DNA of 64,000 bases from Roseiarcus sp963737365 (GCA_963737365.1 CAVTSD010000003.1:186001-250000); one strand, 5' to 3'. Numbered from the stretch's first letter, positions 52,150 to 61,113 are shown. A program made the numbers and translations. The notes: generated from the sequence alone by a model not told the origin.

Positions 52150-53088
52150 ATGCCGAGCGGCATCCATCACGTGACCAGCATCGCGAGTTCGGCGCGCCGC
52201 AACCTTGATTTCTACGCCCGAACGCTTGGGCTGCGCCTGGTCAAGAAAACCGTCAATTTCGACGACCCTGGCGCCTATCACCTCTACTACGGCGACGCGG
52301 CCGGCAATCCGGGCACCATCCTGACCTTCTTCGGCTGGGAGGGCGCGGCGCCCGGGCGGCTCGGGATCGGGGAGACGCAGGAGACTGTGTTCAGCATCCC
52401 GGAAGGCTCGATCGGCTACTGGACCCAGCGCCTGGTCGAGAAGGGCGTCGCCCACGAGCCGCCTGTGAAGCGCTTCGGCGCAACCATGATCGCGTTCAAG
52501 GATCAGGACGGGACTCGGCTCGCGTTAACCGGCGTCAAGGGCGCCGAGGCCAAGCCCGGATGGAGCGCGGGCGACGTGCCTGCGGAACATTCCATTCGCG
52601 GCTTCCACAGCGTGAGCCTCCTGCTCGCCGAGTCCGGCCCGACCGCCGCGATCCTCACCGACGTCTTCGGCTTTGTCCACGGCGGAAGCGAGGGCCCGTC
52701 GCAGCGCTTTCAGGCGCCTGGGGTGGAGCTCGGCGGAATCATCGATCTGAGAACCGCGGGAGAATTCCTGGCGGCGCGCCAGGGGGCGGGCTCGGTTCAT
52801 CACATCGCCTTTCGCGCCGCGGACGATGCGGAGCAAGCCGAAATGGTTCGTAAGCTCGCAGAGGATCATCATCTGCGCACGACCGAACAGAAGGACCGCA
52901 ACTACTTTCGCTCGGTCTATTTCCGCGAACCCGGCCGGGTGCTGTTCGAAATCGCGACCGATCCGCCCGGCTTCGCCGTTGATGAATCGCCTGATTCGCT
53001 CGGGCAAGCGCTCAAGCTGCCGCCATTCCTCGAGGGCCGCCGCGCTTCCATCGAAGCCGCGCTGCCCAAGCTCGATGAGCGCAGGTGA
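52150..53088 (+). CDS. ring-cleaving dioxygenase-like VOC protein (MhqO type)
   Basis: 312 residues in two VOC halves, each with metal-site-type residues: IHHVTSIASSARRNLDFYAR and RGFHSVSLLLAES, HHIAFRAADDAEQAEM. The beginning VNFDDPGAYHLYYGDAAGNP is the signature of hydroquinone-type extradiol dioxygenases (MhqA/MhqO). Followed 35 bases later by a hydrolase of the MhqD type; the two are likely one operon for handling quinones or hydroquinones. Confidence 0.88.
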   Translation: MPSGIHHVTSIASSARRNLDFYARTLGLRLVKKTVNFDDPGAYHLYYGDAAGNPGTILTFFGWEGAAPGRLGIGETQETVFSIPEGSIGYWTQRLVEKGVAHEPPVKRFGATMIAFKDQDGTRLALTGVKGAEAKPGWSAGDVPAEHSIRGFHSVSLLLAESGPTAAILTDVFGFVHGGSEGPSQRFQAPGVELGGIIDLRTAGEFLAARQGAGSVHHIAFRAADDAEQAEMVRKLAEDHHLRTTEQKDRNYFRSVYFREPGRVLFEIATDPPGFAVDESPDSLGQALKLPPFLEGRRASIEAALPKLDERR

Positions 53089-53122
53089 CCGCACAAGTCC
53101 TGACGCTCGACGGGAGCCGGTG

Positions 53123-53755
53123 ATGGCGGCCGAACTCGCCTATATTCATCGCTTCGAACCCGGCGCCGACCCAACCCTTCCGCCGGTTCTCCTTCTCCAT
53201 GGCACGGGCGGCGACGAGAACGACCTCGTGCCGCTCGGGCGCGAGATCGCGCCCGGCGCAGCGCTTCTCTCCCCTCGCGGGAACGTGCTCGAAGGCGCCA
53301 TGCCGCGCTTCTTCCGCCGCTTTCGCGAGGGACTTTTCGACGAGGATGATGTGCGGCGCCGAGCGGGCGAACTCGCCGCATTCGTGGCCGAGGCGCGCCA
53401 AGCCTACGGCCTCTCGCAGCCCTTCGCCTTGGGCTACTCGAACGGGGCGAATATCGCCGCCGCCGTTCTTTTGCTGCATCCCCAGACTCTGGCGGGCGCG
53501 ATGCTGTTGCGCGCCATGGCGCCCTTAAGCGAGCGGCCTAAGTCCAACCTTGCGGGCGTTCCGGTGCTGATTCTGTCTGGATCAAGCGATCCCATCGCAC
53601 CGCGGTCCAGCGCCGAGAAATTAGCCGCAGCGCTCATTGCAGCGGGAGCGCGCGTCGAGCGCGAGGATCTGCCGGCCAGTCATGGACTGACGCCGGCCGA
53701 CCTGAAAAAGGCTAAGGCATTCTATGCGCGGGAAGCAGCGCGGCCTGGGGCTTAG
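53123..53755 (+). CDS. alpha/beta-hydrolase, MhqD type
   Basis: 210 residues from ATG 53123. Carboxylesterase/phospholipase fold: LLLHGTGGDENDLVPLGRE, nucleophile Ser in FALGYSNGANIAAAVLL, the acid in LSGSSDPIAPRSS and His in PASHGLTPADLKKA. In Bacillus, MhqO and MhqD homologues are quinone detoxification partners, which fits the present pairing. Confidence 0.88.
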   Translation: MAAELAYIHRFEPGADPTLPPVLLLHGTGGDENDLVPLGREIAPGAALLSPRGNVLEGAMPRFFRRFREGLFDEDDVRRRAGELAAFVAEARQAYGLSQPFALGYSNGANIAAAVLLLHPQTLAGAMLLRAMAPLSERPKSNLAGVPVLILSGSSDPIAPRSSAEKLAAALIAAGARVEREDLPASHGLTPADLKKAKAFYAREAARPGA

Positions 53756-53787
53756 GAGCTAAGCGCCAGCCGCAGAGGCTGGTCGGC

Positions 53788-54383
53788 CTAAAGCTTCCTT
53801 GCGACGAAGGCGACGATGTCGGTCATGACGGTCGAAGCCGCCTGATCCATCGCCGCGGCCACATGAGCGGAATCAGTTGAACTCGACGGGGATCCGAAGA
53901 CTGAAGATCTGGTTCGCCGTGATCTTCCCGCTGCCAAGCGAGACGATCCACGCGGCGATGTCGACGTGAATTCTCTTTCGTCTGGGTGTCGAGCTCGAAT
54001 GAGCGAATGTCGAGGTCGATCTCGTAATTCGCATTCGCCGACGGCCCGTCGATCCAATGCGCGAGCCCGGCGTTCTGAAAGCTCTCGGCCAGCCGCGCGC
54101 GGAAAAGCGCAGGCAAGGGCTCGGACCACTGAGCGCCAGCAAGCGTCGCCAGCGTCTGCAATTCGCGCACCAGAATGTGATCGCTGTCGAGATCGGCCGT
54201 CGCGGTCGGCTGGCCGATCCGGAACTGCGCGCGAACGGCGCGGGCCGGGGGAGGCGTTGCGGCGGCGAGATCATAAAGGGTCGGAGGAGGCCCGCCCGCG
54301 CATGCCGAAAGCGCAAGCGCAAGAATGCTCGCGGCGACGAATCTCAATCGACCCTCGGATACACCCCGCTTTCGCCCCATCAT
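53788..54383 (-). pseudogene. Mla-associated ABC-transport auxiliary lipoprotein, broken by two one-base insertions
   Basis: Starts at 54383, the ATG overlapping the mlaD stop (ATGA). Lipobox LALALSACAGG anchors it in the membrane. The DUF330/ABC-aux-like domain reads LYDLAAATPPPARAV, QFRIGQPTATADLDSDHIL, RAEFQNAGLAHWI-like ARLAESFQNAGLAHW, YEIDLDIRSFELDTQTKE. Then an extra base at about 53971 leads to IHVDIAAWIVSLGSGKITAN QIF in the next frame, and a second extra base at 53875 leads to DSAHVAAAMDQAASTVMTDI. All three pieces join without gaps. It is the fourth gene of the Mla operon. Confidence 0.82.
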
Positions 54384-55978
54384 TGCCCGCCGTGATATTC
54401 AGGCAGCGCGGGTCGCGACCCGAATAGAACCTGACTTGGATTGCGTCCGAGCGATCGCACAACTCCGTCGATGTCCGTGACGGTCCGCCTCGCCTCCACG
54501 GCGAGCGCTTCGTATTCTCGAAGGCCCGTATTGGTGAAGCGGGTGAGCCCGCTCGCGATGTCCTTGATCCGTGAATCGACGTCGTCGGCGAGCTTTCTTA
54601 CCGAAACCGCCGCCTCGCTGATGTGGTCGACCGCGCCCTTCGTGCCGGGCGAACCAAGGAAACTTTGCGCCGCGGTCAGGACGCCATCAACTTTATCGGC
54701 GGATTCATTCAGCTTGGCGGACATGTCCGAAAAGTTCTTAAGCGTCGAATCGATGTTGCCGCGATTCTGACGTACAGTCTGCGTCACATCGCTGACCGAG
54801 TTGACGATGCCAGCGATCTTTTTCGAGTCAACCGCCTTCAAGACCGAATCCACGTCGGTAAGCGCCGTATCCAGGCAATTCGCGGAATCGTTGAGATGGC
54901 TCACGAGCACAGCTCCGTCGCGCGCCAGAGCCTTGATGTTGTCCGAACTGTCGGCGATCGCCTGGCTGAAAGTCTTCGCGTTGCCAAGAAGAGCGTGAAC
55001 CTGGTCCGGATCAACCGCCTTGATCACGCGATTGGCGTTTTCTGCAAGACTTTGGATTTGCGCGACGGCCGGCTGCGCGGTCTTGCTGATCTCGGCCAAG
55101 TTCTTCAACGTCGTGTCGATGTTCGGCGCGTTGTCAGACAAGGTCTTGGAGAAGACTTCGGCGTTGCGAAGCGTCGACTGAATGGAATCGGAATTGTCGG
55201 ACAGAAGCTTGTCGGCTCGATCGACGGCCGAGACGCCCTTCGCCGACATCGACTGGACGTTGCCGACGATCGCGCGAATCTGATCGGGGTCGATCGACTG
55301 AACGAGCCGATCGGAATCGTCGGACAACGATTGCAAGCGGGCGGCTAGCGGCCCGATCTCTTTGCCGAGTTCGCCGACACTCTTCAGCGCGGCGTCAATT
55401 CCGGAAGAATTGTCCGCCAAGGCCTTCGAGAACTGGTCGACGTTCGCAAGCGCCGAATGGATGGTCGGCGAATTTTCAGCGATGATCTTGTCCGCGTCGT
55501 TCAAAACCGTGGTGGCCTTGGTTGAAAGAGCGGATACGCTATCCAGAATATCCTGCAGCTGCACGGATTGTTCCGCATAAATGACGGCCGGCCTGCCGTT
55601 TTCGGCGACGAGCGCCGGTCCGGGCGCGACTCCGCCCAGGAGGGCGACGACTGCGCCACCAGTCAGCCCCTGCGTCTCGAGACGCGCCCTCGTATTTTTG
55701 TCAATTGGCGCGTCCGCACTGACGTCGATGTCGGCAACGACCTGGTGTGGGTCGCTTCGCGAGAAAGTCAGATGCGTGACCTCGCCGACCTTGATGCCGT
55801 TGAACGAGACGTTGGCGCCGGTCGAGAGGCCCGCGACCGATCCCTTGAAGACAACCTGGAAGGTCCGGTGACTGCCTGAAGATCCGTAGCCGGCGATCCA
55901 CATGATGAAGAGAAACGCCCCGACGACCGCCGCCAGGGTGAAGGCGCCGATCAAGACGTAATTGGCGCGCGTCTCCAT
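54380..55978 (-). CDS. mlaD: MlaD-family (MCE) phospholipid-transport protein with a long helical tail
   Basis: 532 residues. One N-terminal membrane segment (YVLIGAFTLAAVVGAFLFIMWIAGY is the region), the MCE domain (VAGLSTGANVSFNGIKVGEV, ARLETQGLTGGAVVALLGG), then a very long helical part rich in repeated heptads (SVSALSTKATTVLNDADKII, SIDPDQIRAIVGNVQSMSAK; KAVDPDQVHALLGNAKTFSQ). This tail is far longer than in enteric MlaD and should form a tube or a rod across the periplasm. The gene lies in the mlaE-mlaF-mlaD-lipoprotein order. Confidence 0.9.
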   Translation of the reverse strand: METRANYVLIGAFTLAAVVGAFLFIMWIAGYGSSGSHRTFQVVFKGSVAGLSTGANVSFNGIKVGEVTHLTFSRSDPHQVVADIDVSADAPIDKNTRARLETQGLTGGAVVALLGGVAPGPALVAENGRPAVIYAEQSVQLQDILDSVSALSTKATTVLNDADKIIAENSPTIHSALANVDQFSKALADNSSGIDAALKSVGELGKEIGPLAARLQSLSDDSDRLVQSIDPDQIRAIVGNVQSMSAKGVSAVDRADKLLSDNSDSIQSTLRNAEVFSKTLSDNAPNIDTTLKNLAEISKTAQPAVAQIQSLAENANRVIKAVDPDQVHALLGNAKTFSQAIADSSDNIKALARDGAVLVSHLNDSANCLDTALTDVDSVLKAVDSKKIAGIVNSVSDVTQTVRQNRGNIDSTLKNFSDMSAKLNESADKVDGVLTAAQSFLGSPGTKGAVDHISEAAVSVRKLADDVDSRIKDIASGLTRFTNTGLREYEALAVEARRTVTDIDGVVRSLGRNPSQVLFGSRPALPEYHGGQ

Positions 55979-55979
55979 T

Positions 55980-56831
55980 TTACTCAGCGCCTCGTGTTCT
56001 GGGCCCGGTCGCCGCAGCGTCGGCTGCGGGCTGATCGGCGGCCGCCCCGAGGCGGATCACCCCCCTCTTACCGTGGAAGTAGGACTTGAGCCAAGGATCG
56101 TCCGAAAGCAAGAGTTCGCTGATTGGGCCAGCGGCGATAACTTTTTTATGTCCAAGCACGGCAACCCGATCGCAGATTGCAAACAGGCTGTCGAGATCGT
56201 GGGTGACCATGAAGACGGTTAGTCCCAAGGTCTTTTGCAGCGTGCCGATGAGATCGTCGAAATCGCCGGCCGAAATCGGATCGAGCCCCGAAGTCGGCTC
56301 GTCGAGGAAGACGATCTCCGGGTCGAGCGCGAGCGCCCTCGCAAGCGAGACGCGCTTGACCATGCCCCCAGACAGTTCCGAGGGCAATTTGTCGGCGGTT
56401 TCCGGGGGCAGACCGACGAGCGAAAGCTTCTGCAAAGCGAGACCGTCAAGCGTTGACTGGGAAAGGCCAAGATGCTCGCGCATGGGCGCCTGAATGTTCT
56501 GCCTCACCGTCAAACTCGAGAACAGCGCCCCTTCTTGAAACAGCACCCCCCAACGCTCGCCGACCTCGAGATGCTCGCGCGGCGTCAGCTTATCGATGTC
56601 GTAACCGAAGACTTCGATCGTGCCCGCCCGCTTGTGCAGGAGGCCAAGGATCGTACGGGTCAGAACCGACTTGCCGGCGCCTGAGGCCCCAACGAAGCCC
56701 AGCACCTCGCCGCGGTAGAGATCGAGGTCGAGCCCGTCCATCACCAGGTGGTCGCCGAAGCCTACTTTGAGGCCGCGCACGCGAATGACGACTTCGCGCT
56801 CGGACGGTTGAGGAGGCGAGGCGTCGTTCAA
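55980..56831 (-). CDS. mlaF: MlaF-type ABC ATPase
   Basis: 283 residues from a TTG start at 56831 that overlaps the mlaE stop as TTGA; upstream in the frame lies within mlaE. Walker A GFVGASGAGKSVLTRTIL, signature LSGGMVKRVSLARALAL, Walker B PEIVFLDEPTSGLDPISAGD, and the H-loop FMVTHDLDSL. It powers lipid movement with MlaE. Stop and mlaD start are one base apart. Confidence 0.92.
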   Translation of the reverse strand: MNDASPPQPSEREVVIRVRGLKVGFGDHLVMDGLDLDLYRGEVLGFVGASGAGKSVLTRTILGLLHKRAGTIEVFGYDIDKLTPREHLEVGERWGVLFQEGALFSSLTVRQNIQAPMREHLGLSQSTLDGLALQKLSLVGLPPETADKLPSELSGGMVKRVSLARALALDPEIVFLDEPTSGLDPISAGDFDDLIGTLQKTLGLTVFMVTHDLDSLFAICDRVAVLGHKKVIAAGPISELLLSDDPWLKSYFHGKRGVIRLGAAADQPAADAAATGPRTRGAE

Positions 56832-57994
56832 TAGTCCACCGTGGCGAAGAACATCGCGAACAAACCATCCATGACGATGACCATGAAGATCGACTTGACC
56901 ACCGAGGATGTCACGCATCGGCCGAGCGACTCGGCCGATCCGCGGACTTCCATTCCCTCCGTGGCGGCGATGAGGCCGATTACGATCGCCATGAATGGCG
57001 CCTTGATAATGCCGACCAGAAACGTTTCGACCCAAATGGCGCTTTGAAGACGAGCGAGGAAAACGGCCGGCGTCAGGCCAGCGTAGATCCAGCTCACGAG
57101 GAGGCCTCCGCCCATTTGAGCCAGATCGGCAAGAAAGGTGAGAAGCGGCAGAGCGATGACCAGCGCCACCAGTCGCGGGATGATCAGCACTTCCAAGGGA
57201 TCGAGCGCCATTACTTTGAGGGCGTCGATCTCCTCGCGCATCTTCATCGAGCCGATCTCGGCGGTGATCGATGAGCCGGTGCGCCCGGCGATCATGATCG
57301 ATGTCATCAAGACGCCGAGTTCACGCAGACCCAAGACGCCAACGAGGTTGACGGCGAAGTCGGCGGCGCCGAAGCGGGTGAGCTGGAAGATGCCCTGCTG
57401 GGTGACGATCGCGCCAACGAGAAAGTTGATGAGCATGATGATCGGCACGCTGCGCAGGCCGTACATCTCGAGGTGATGCACCATCGGCGTCCAACGCCAC
57501 CGCCATGGCTGCGGGGCCAGGCGCAGGAACATGACGACGACTTCGCCGAGATAATCGATGATGTCGATGAAATCGATGCCGGAATCGTAGATTGTCTCGC
57601 CGACCGCCGACAGCAGCGCGACTGTATGCGCCGGATGAACCAACGCCGACTTCGCGGGCGGATGGTAGCCAGCCTCCTTGATGAGGATGTCATGCTTGGG
57701 CTGTTCGCCGCGATAGGAAACCTTCGCTCCGGCCGCTTCCAGTTCGACCTCGGCGCGATCGATGAACCACGCGCCGGCAGTGTCCATCCGTTGCAGACCA
57801 GCGAGGTCGAAGACTACGCTTTTTGCGTCTTTGGCGAGTGAAAGGAGCGAGGCTCCGGCCGCCTCAAGCTGATGCCCAGCGCTGACGATCCATTCCCCAG
57901 CCAGCGACAGCACAACTCCGTCTTGGCCGTCTTGACGAGCTACGGAAGGCGTTGCGTTCACCAAGTGCTCCGGCCGAGCAGAAACGGCGCTCAT
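56828..57994 (-). CDS. mlaE: MlaE-type permease with an N-terminal STAS domain
   Basis: 388 residues. The STAS-like domain comes first (VVLSLAGEWIVSAGHQLEAA, VFDLAGLQRMDTAGAWFID). The permease follows from IDFIDIIDYLGEVVVMFLRL, with QQGIFQLTRFGAADFAVNLV, TAEIGSMKMREEIDALKVMA and five membrane helices. It is the inner-membrane channel of the Mla system. MlaB is a separate protein in enterics but fused here as usual for alphaproteobacteria. Confidence 0.92.
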   Translation of the reverse strand: MSAVSARPEHLVNATPSVARQDGQDGVVLSLAGEWIVSAGHQLEAAGASLLSLAKDAKSVVFDLAGLQRMDTAGAWFIDRAEVELEAAGAKVSYRGEQPKHDILIKEAGYHPPAKSALVHPAHTVALLSAVGETIYDSGIDFIDIIDYLGEVVVMFLRLAPQPWRWRWTPMVHHLEMYGLRSVPIIMLINFLVGAIVTQQGIFQLTRFGAADFAVNLVGVLGLRELGVLMTSIMIAGRTGSSITAEIGSMKMREEIDALKVMALDPLEVLIIPRLVALVIALPLLTFLADLAQMGGGLLVSWIYAGLTPAVFLARLQSAIWVETFLVGIIKAPFMAIVIGLIAATEGMEVRGSAESLGRCVTSSVVKSIFMVIVMDGLFAMFFATVDY

Positions 57995-58578
57995 ATCGCG
58001 CCGTTTCGCGACTGTCGAGCGATCATGACGCCATCGCCCGCGACGACAAGATCAGGCGCCAAACAAACCAAGTACGAATCGGACACCTTCGCACACGAAC
58101 TCAGATTCGCAATTTAGGCGAGTCGAATTTTTCGCCGCGCCCCGATGGCCCGCAACGTCGTCACCCAATCGTCAGCGTGTTCCGCCCTCCGGATGCTTCA
58201 AACCGGGATCGGGGGACCATCCGTCGGACAAACGGTGAAGGAATCGGCTCTGGTCAAACCGCCGCGCTCCGCTCTCCAAAAACAAGCCGCAATCGCCGCA
58301 GTCGCGCCGCCTCGTCGCGTCATGGTTAACGCGCCTTGCCGCGGGCTTCGACCGTCGCTCGGGCCCGTGCCCATGCCTCAAACCGGGACTCGCGGACCAT
58401 CCGTCGGACAAAGGGTGAAGGAATCGACGCCGCGGGATTCGCCACCCATCGTCCGCTCACAAGCAAGCCGCAATCGCCTCCATTGCGCCAGCCCTTCAAG
58501 TCGTGGTTAATGCGGGGCTCGCGAGCCCACGGCCTCTTCGTCCGGCCGAGCGTTGCAGTACCGACAAGAACTTTCGCT
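57995..58578. other. intergenic region with a 180-bp spaced direct repeat
   Basis: No gene recognised. The window contains the duplicated segment described at 58193. It also includes the divergent start of mlaE and the upstream of the DUF4239 gene. Confidence 0.5.
58193..58510. repeat. two copies of a ~137-bp direct repeat, 180 bp apart
   Basis: Copy 1 is 58193-58329 and copy 2 is 58373-58510. Both begin ATGC(T/C)TCAAACCGGGA, share GGACCATCCGTCGGACAAA and GGTGAAGGAATCG, later AAGCCGCAATCGCC, and end near TGGTTAA. The first 55 bases are about 90% the same by eye; the rest is less similar. Neither copy codes for a protein. Confidence 0.7.
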
Positions 58579-59430
58579 ATGAAAGCGGAAAGAGCGGCCT
58601 CGACAACCGGCCTCGGGGGCATGATCGAAAACCTGACAGCCTGGCTGAACAGCCTTCCCGCCTGGGCGTTGGCGCTCGTTCTGTGCGGGTTTTTCCTGAC
58701 GATCACGCTCGCTGGCATCGTTCTCATCCATCCGCTGATGCGCCGTGCGATTCACAGCGAGCGGCAGGCGAACGACGTCGTGATCTTCGCCGCGGCCAAT
58801 TATGGGCTCATCTACGCGGTGCTGCTCGGACTTCTGACGGTTGCGACTTTCCAGACCACGAAGGATCTTGAAGATCATATTGCCGAGGAAGCCTCGAGCC
58901 TCTCGGCGATGTACCATAGCGCCGAGGACTATCCGGAACCCTTGCGCAGCGAACTGAGATCGTCGCTTCGCGATTACACCCACTACGTGATCGAGAAGGA
59001 TTGGCCGGCACATCGGCTCGGCAAGACGCCCAAGGGGGGCGAACACCGGCTAGAGGCTATCCGCGGCGCCCTTTATGGGTTCGAGCCCGAAAGCAAGACC
59101 CAAGCCGTCCTGCACGACGAAATCATCCGCCAGTTCAACACGCTGAACGTCGCCCGCGAACAGCGGCTGAACGCTGTGTCGTCGTCCATGCCCGCAGTCT
59201 TGTGGTACGTCGTCATCCTCGGGGCGGTGCTCACGATCATGTTCCTTTGGATGATCCACATGGATTTCCTGCCTCAGATCTTCCTTGGCGGGACCACGGC
59301 GATCTTCCTCGGCGTCATGACCTTCCTGATCTACGCGATGGATCACCCATTGCAGGGCGCGGTGAGCGTCGGGCCCGAGCCGTTTCAATCCGTCTTCGAT
59401 CTCGTGATGAAATGGGACGAGCCATCGTGA
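58579..59430 (+). CDS. DUF4239 (bestrophin-like) membrane protein
   Basis: 283 residues from MKAERAASTTGLGGMIEN (a second start, MIENL, lies at 58621). Two N-terminal helices (LPAWALALVLCGFFLTITLA; NYGLIYAVLLGLLTVATFQ), a soluble middle with conserved HIAEEASSLSAMYHSAEDYP, and two more helices (PAVLWYVVILGAVLTIMFLW; GTTAIFLGVMTFLIYAMDH). The family is uncharacterised and is modelled on bestrophin chloride channels. The stop overlaps the start of the TAXI gene as GTGA. Confidence 0.85.
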   Translation: MKAERAASTTGLGGMIENLTAWLNSLPAWALALVLCGFFLTITLAGIVLIHPLMRRAIHSERQANDVVIFAAANYGLIYAVLLGLLTVATFQTTKDLEDHIAEEASSLSAMYHSAEDYPEPLRSELRSSLRDYTHYVIEKDWPAHRLGKTPKGGEHRLEAIRGALYGFEPESKTQAVLHDEIIRQFNTLNVAREQRLNAVSSSMPAVLWYVVILGAVLTIMFLWMIHMDFLPQIFLGGTTAIFLGVMTFLIYAMDHPLQGAVSVGPEPFQSVFDLVMKWDEPS

Positions 59431-60395
59431 AGCAAAGCTTCTGGCCCGCGGCCCTTTTCGCCCTCATCTCCGCCGTCATGCCCTCAGTCGCCGAGGAAAC
59501 TGCCAAGTTTCGCATGTTCGCTTCGGTCGGGACCGGCGAGACGAACGGAATATACTATCCTCTAGGCGACGTCATCTGCGGGATCGTCAACCAGAACCTG
59601 CACGAGAGCGGCGTTCGCTGCTCGCGGGAGTCGACGCCGGGCTCGGTTTATAACGTCGACGCGCTTCGCGAGGGCGAGCTCGAATTCGCCCTCATCCAGT
59701 CCGACGTGGCTTACGAGGCCTATCATGGGATCGGCGCTTATTCCGGGGCTCCGTTCCCGACCCTGCGGTCCGTGCTGGCGCTTCATTCCGAACTCGTGAC
59801 CATCGTCGCGCGGCCGGACATCCATGAGCTTGGCGATCTTGCCGGCAAACGCATTGTGGCCGGCCCGGCGGGAAGCGGCTCACGAGCGACCTGGGAGGCC
59901 ATGGTCAAAGCGCTCGGTTGGAAGGACGGACAAACGCCCCATACCGTCGACATGCCGGTCGATGCGATCGGCAACGCGCTCTGCAAGGGAACCATCGACG
60001 CAAGCCTGCTGGTGCTCGGCCATCCCTCCGGCAAGATCCGCGGCCTCCTCGCCGGTTGCGCCCTCAATCTCGTGCCTGTCAGCGGGCCTGCGATCGATGC
60101 GCTGATCGCCGCGGCGCCCTATCTGAAAAAAGGTTCGATACCGGCGAACGCTTATGGACTGGCCGTCGACGTCCAGAGCTTCGGCGTCAGCGCGATCCTG
60201 ATGACCACCGCCGACATGGATGCGCGCGCCGTCTCCGACTTCGCCTCAAGCCTGGGATCGGAGATCAAAACCCTTCAGAGCAGGAGTCCGGTGCTCGAGC
60301 ATCTGACCGCGCAGGACATCGTGACCGACAAGCTCCCCGTGCCCCTGCATCCGGCGGCGCTGGACGCGTATAAAAAGCTGGGGCTTTTGAAGTAG
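59427..60395 (+). CDS. TAXI-family TRAP solute-binding protein
   Basis: 322 residues from GTG 59427, four bases into the DUF4239 stop. Signal peptide KQSFWPAALFALISAVMPSV ending VAEE. The TAXI core is clear: SVGTGETNGIYYPLGDVICG, VYNVDALREGELEFALIQSD, ELGDLAGKRIVAGPAGSGSR and NAYGLAVDVQSFGVSAIL. These proteins bind small carboxylates for TRAP permeases; no permease gene is nearby. The coupling to DUF4239 is stated in the findings. Confidence 0.88.
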   Translation: MKQSFWPAALFALISAVMPSVAEETAKFRMFASVGTGETNGIYYPLGDVICGIVNQNLHESGVRCSRESTPGSVYNVDALREGELEFALIQSDVAYEAYHGIGAYSGAPFPTLRSVLALHSELVTIVARPDIHELGDLAGKRIVAGPAGSGSRATWEAMVKALGWKDGQTPHTVDMPVDAIGNALCKGTIDASLLVLGHPSGKIRGLLAGCALNLVPVSGPAIDALIAAAPYLKKGSIPANAYGLAVDVQSFGVSAILMTTADMDARAVSDFASSLGSEIKTLQSRSPVLEHLTAQDIVTDKLPVPLHPAALDAYKKLGLLK

Positions 60396-60439
60396 ACTGT
60401 CGGATCGCGCTCAAGCGAGCGCGCAGAAGCCTGAAGCCC

Positions 60440-61058
60440 TCAATCCATCATCGCCGCCTTGAGAATGCAGACCATCGTCGCGTGAGCCGGCTTCTCGCTC
60501 AGGTTGCGGATCCGATGCGGCATGTCGCAGCGGTAGCGCAGCGTCTCGCCGGCGCAGGCCGCAGCCGTCGTCTCGCCGACCTCGACCTCGAGCTCGCCGT
60601 CCAAAACCGACAGGCACTCGACCGAGCCTCGCAGATGGGCAGCCGAACTCGAGAATTCCGCCCGGATCGGCCTGAAAATCGTACCATTGCAACCAGTCGA
60701 CGGTTTTCAGCCAGCCGATAACCGCAAGACGACAGAGCCCGTCGTCGGAGACGAAGATCGGCGTAGTCCCCCGACCCAGATGCTCGATAAACGGGCCCTC
60801 TTCCGTGCCTCGCAGCATCGATTCGATCGACACGTCGAGCGCGTGGGCGAGACGCCAGATCGTCGTCAGCGTCGGATTGGTTTCATTGCGCTCGATCTGC
60901 GAGATGATCGACTTGGCGACGCCCGAATGCTGCGACAGGTCGGCGAGCGACAGGCCATAGCCCTTGCGCAACTTGAGCACCGCCTGCCCGAGCTGGTTGG
61001 ACAGCGAGGCTGCTCCGCCTTCGAGAACCTTGGCTCTATCCTTGCCTTCTACGCCCAT
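60440..61058 (-). pseudogene. XRE-family regulator with C-terminal cupin, broken by a one-base insertion
   Basis: Starts MGVEGKDRAKVLEGGAASL; helix-turn-helix GLSLADLSQHSGVAKSIISQ and NPTLTTIWRLAHALDVSIES. Near 60647 one extra base changes the frame after GGILE; SAAHLRGSVECLSVLDGELE, CAGETLRYRCDMPHRIRNLS (cupin motif) and ATMVCILKAAMMD follow in the next frame to 60440. About 205 residues when corrected, the normal length of PuuR/SutR-type regulators. It may control itself through the palindrome at 61096. Confidence 0.85.
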
Positions 61059-61095
61059 CGCACGCTCCGACCCGCTTGCGCATTATAGGCGATTT

Positions 61096-61113
61096 CGTTC
61101 GGAATATCGAACG
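61096..61113 (-). promoter_or_regulatory. operator-like palindrome upstream of the XRE gene
   Basis: CGTTCG and CGAACG are perfect inverted halves around a 6-base AT-rich core (GAATAT). It lies 38 bases upstream of the XRE start. XRE-cupin regulators bind such short palindromes near their own promoters. Confidence 0.5.
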
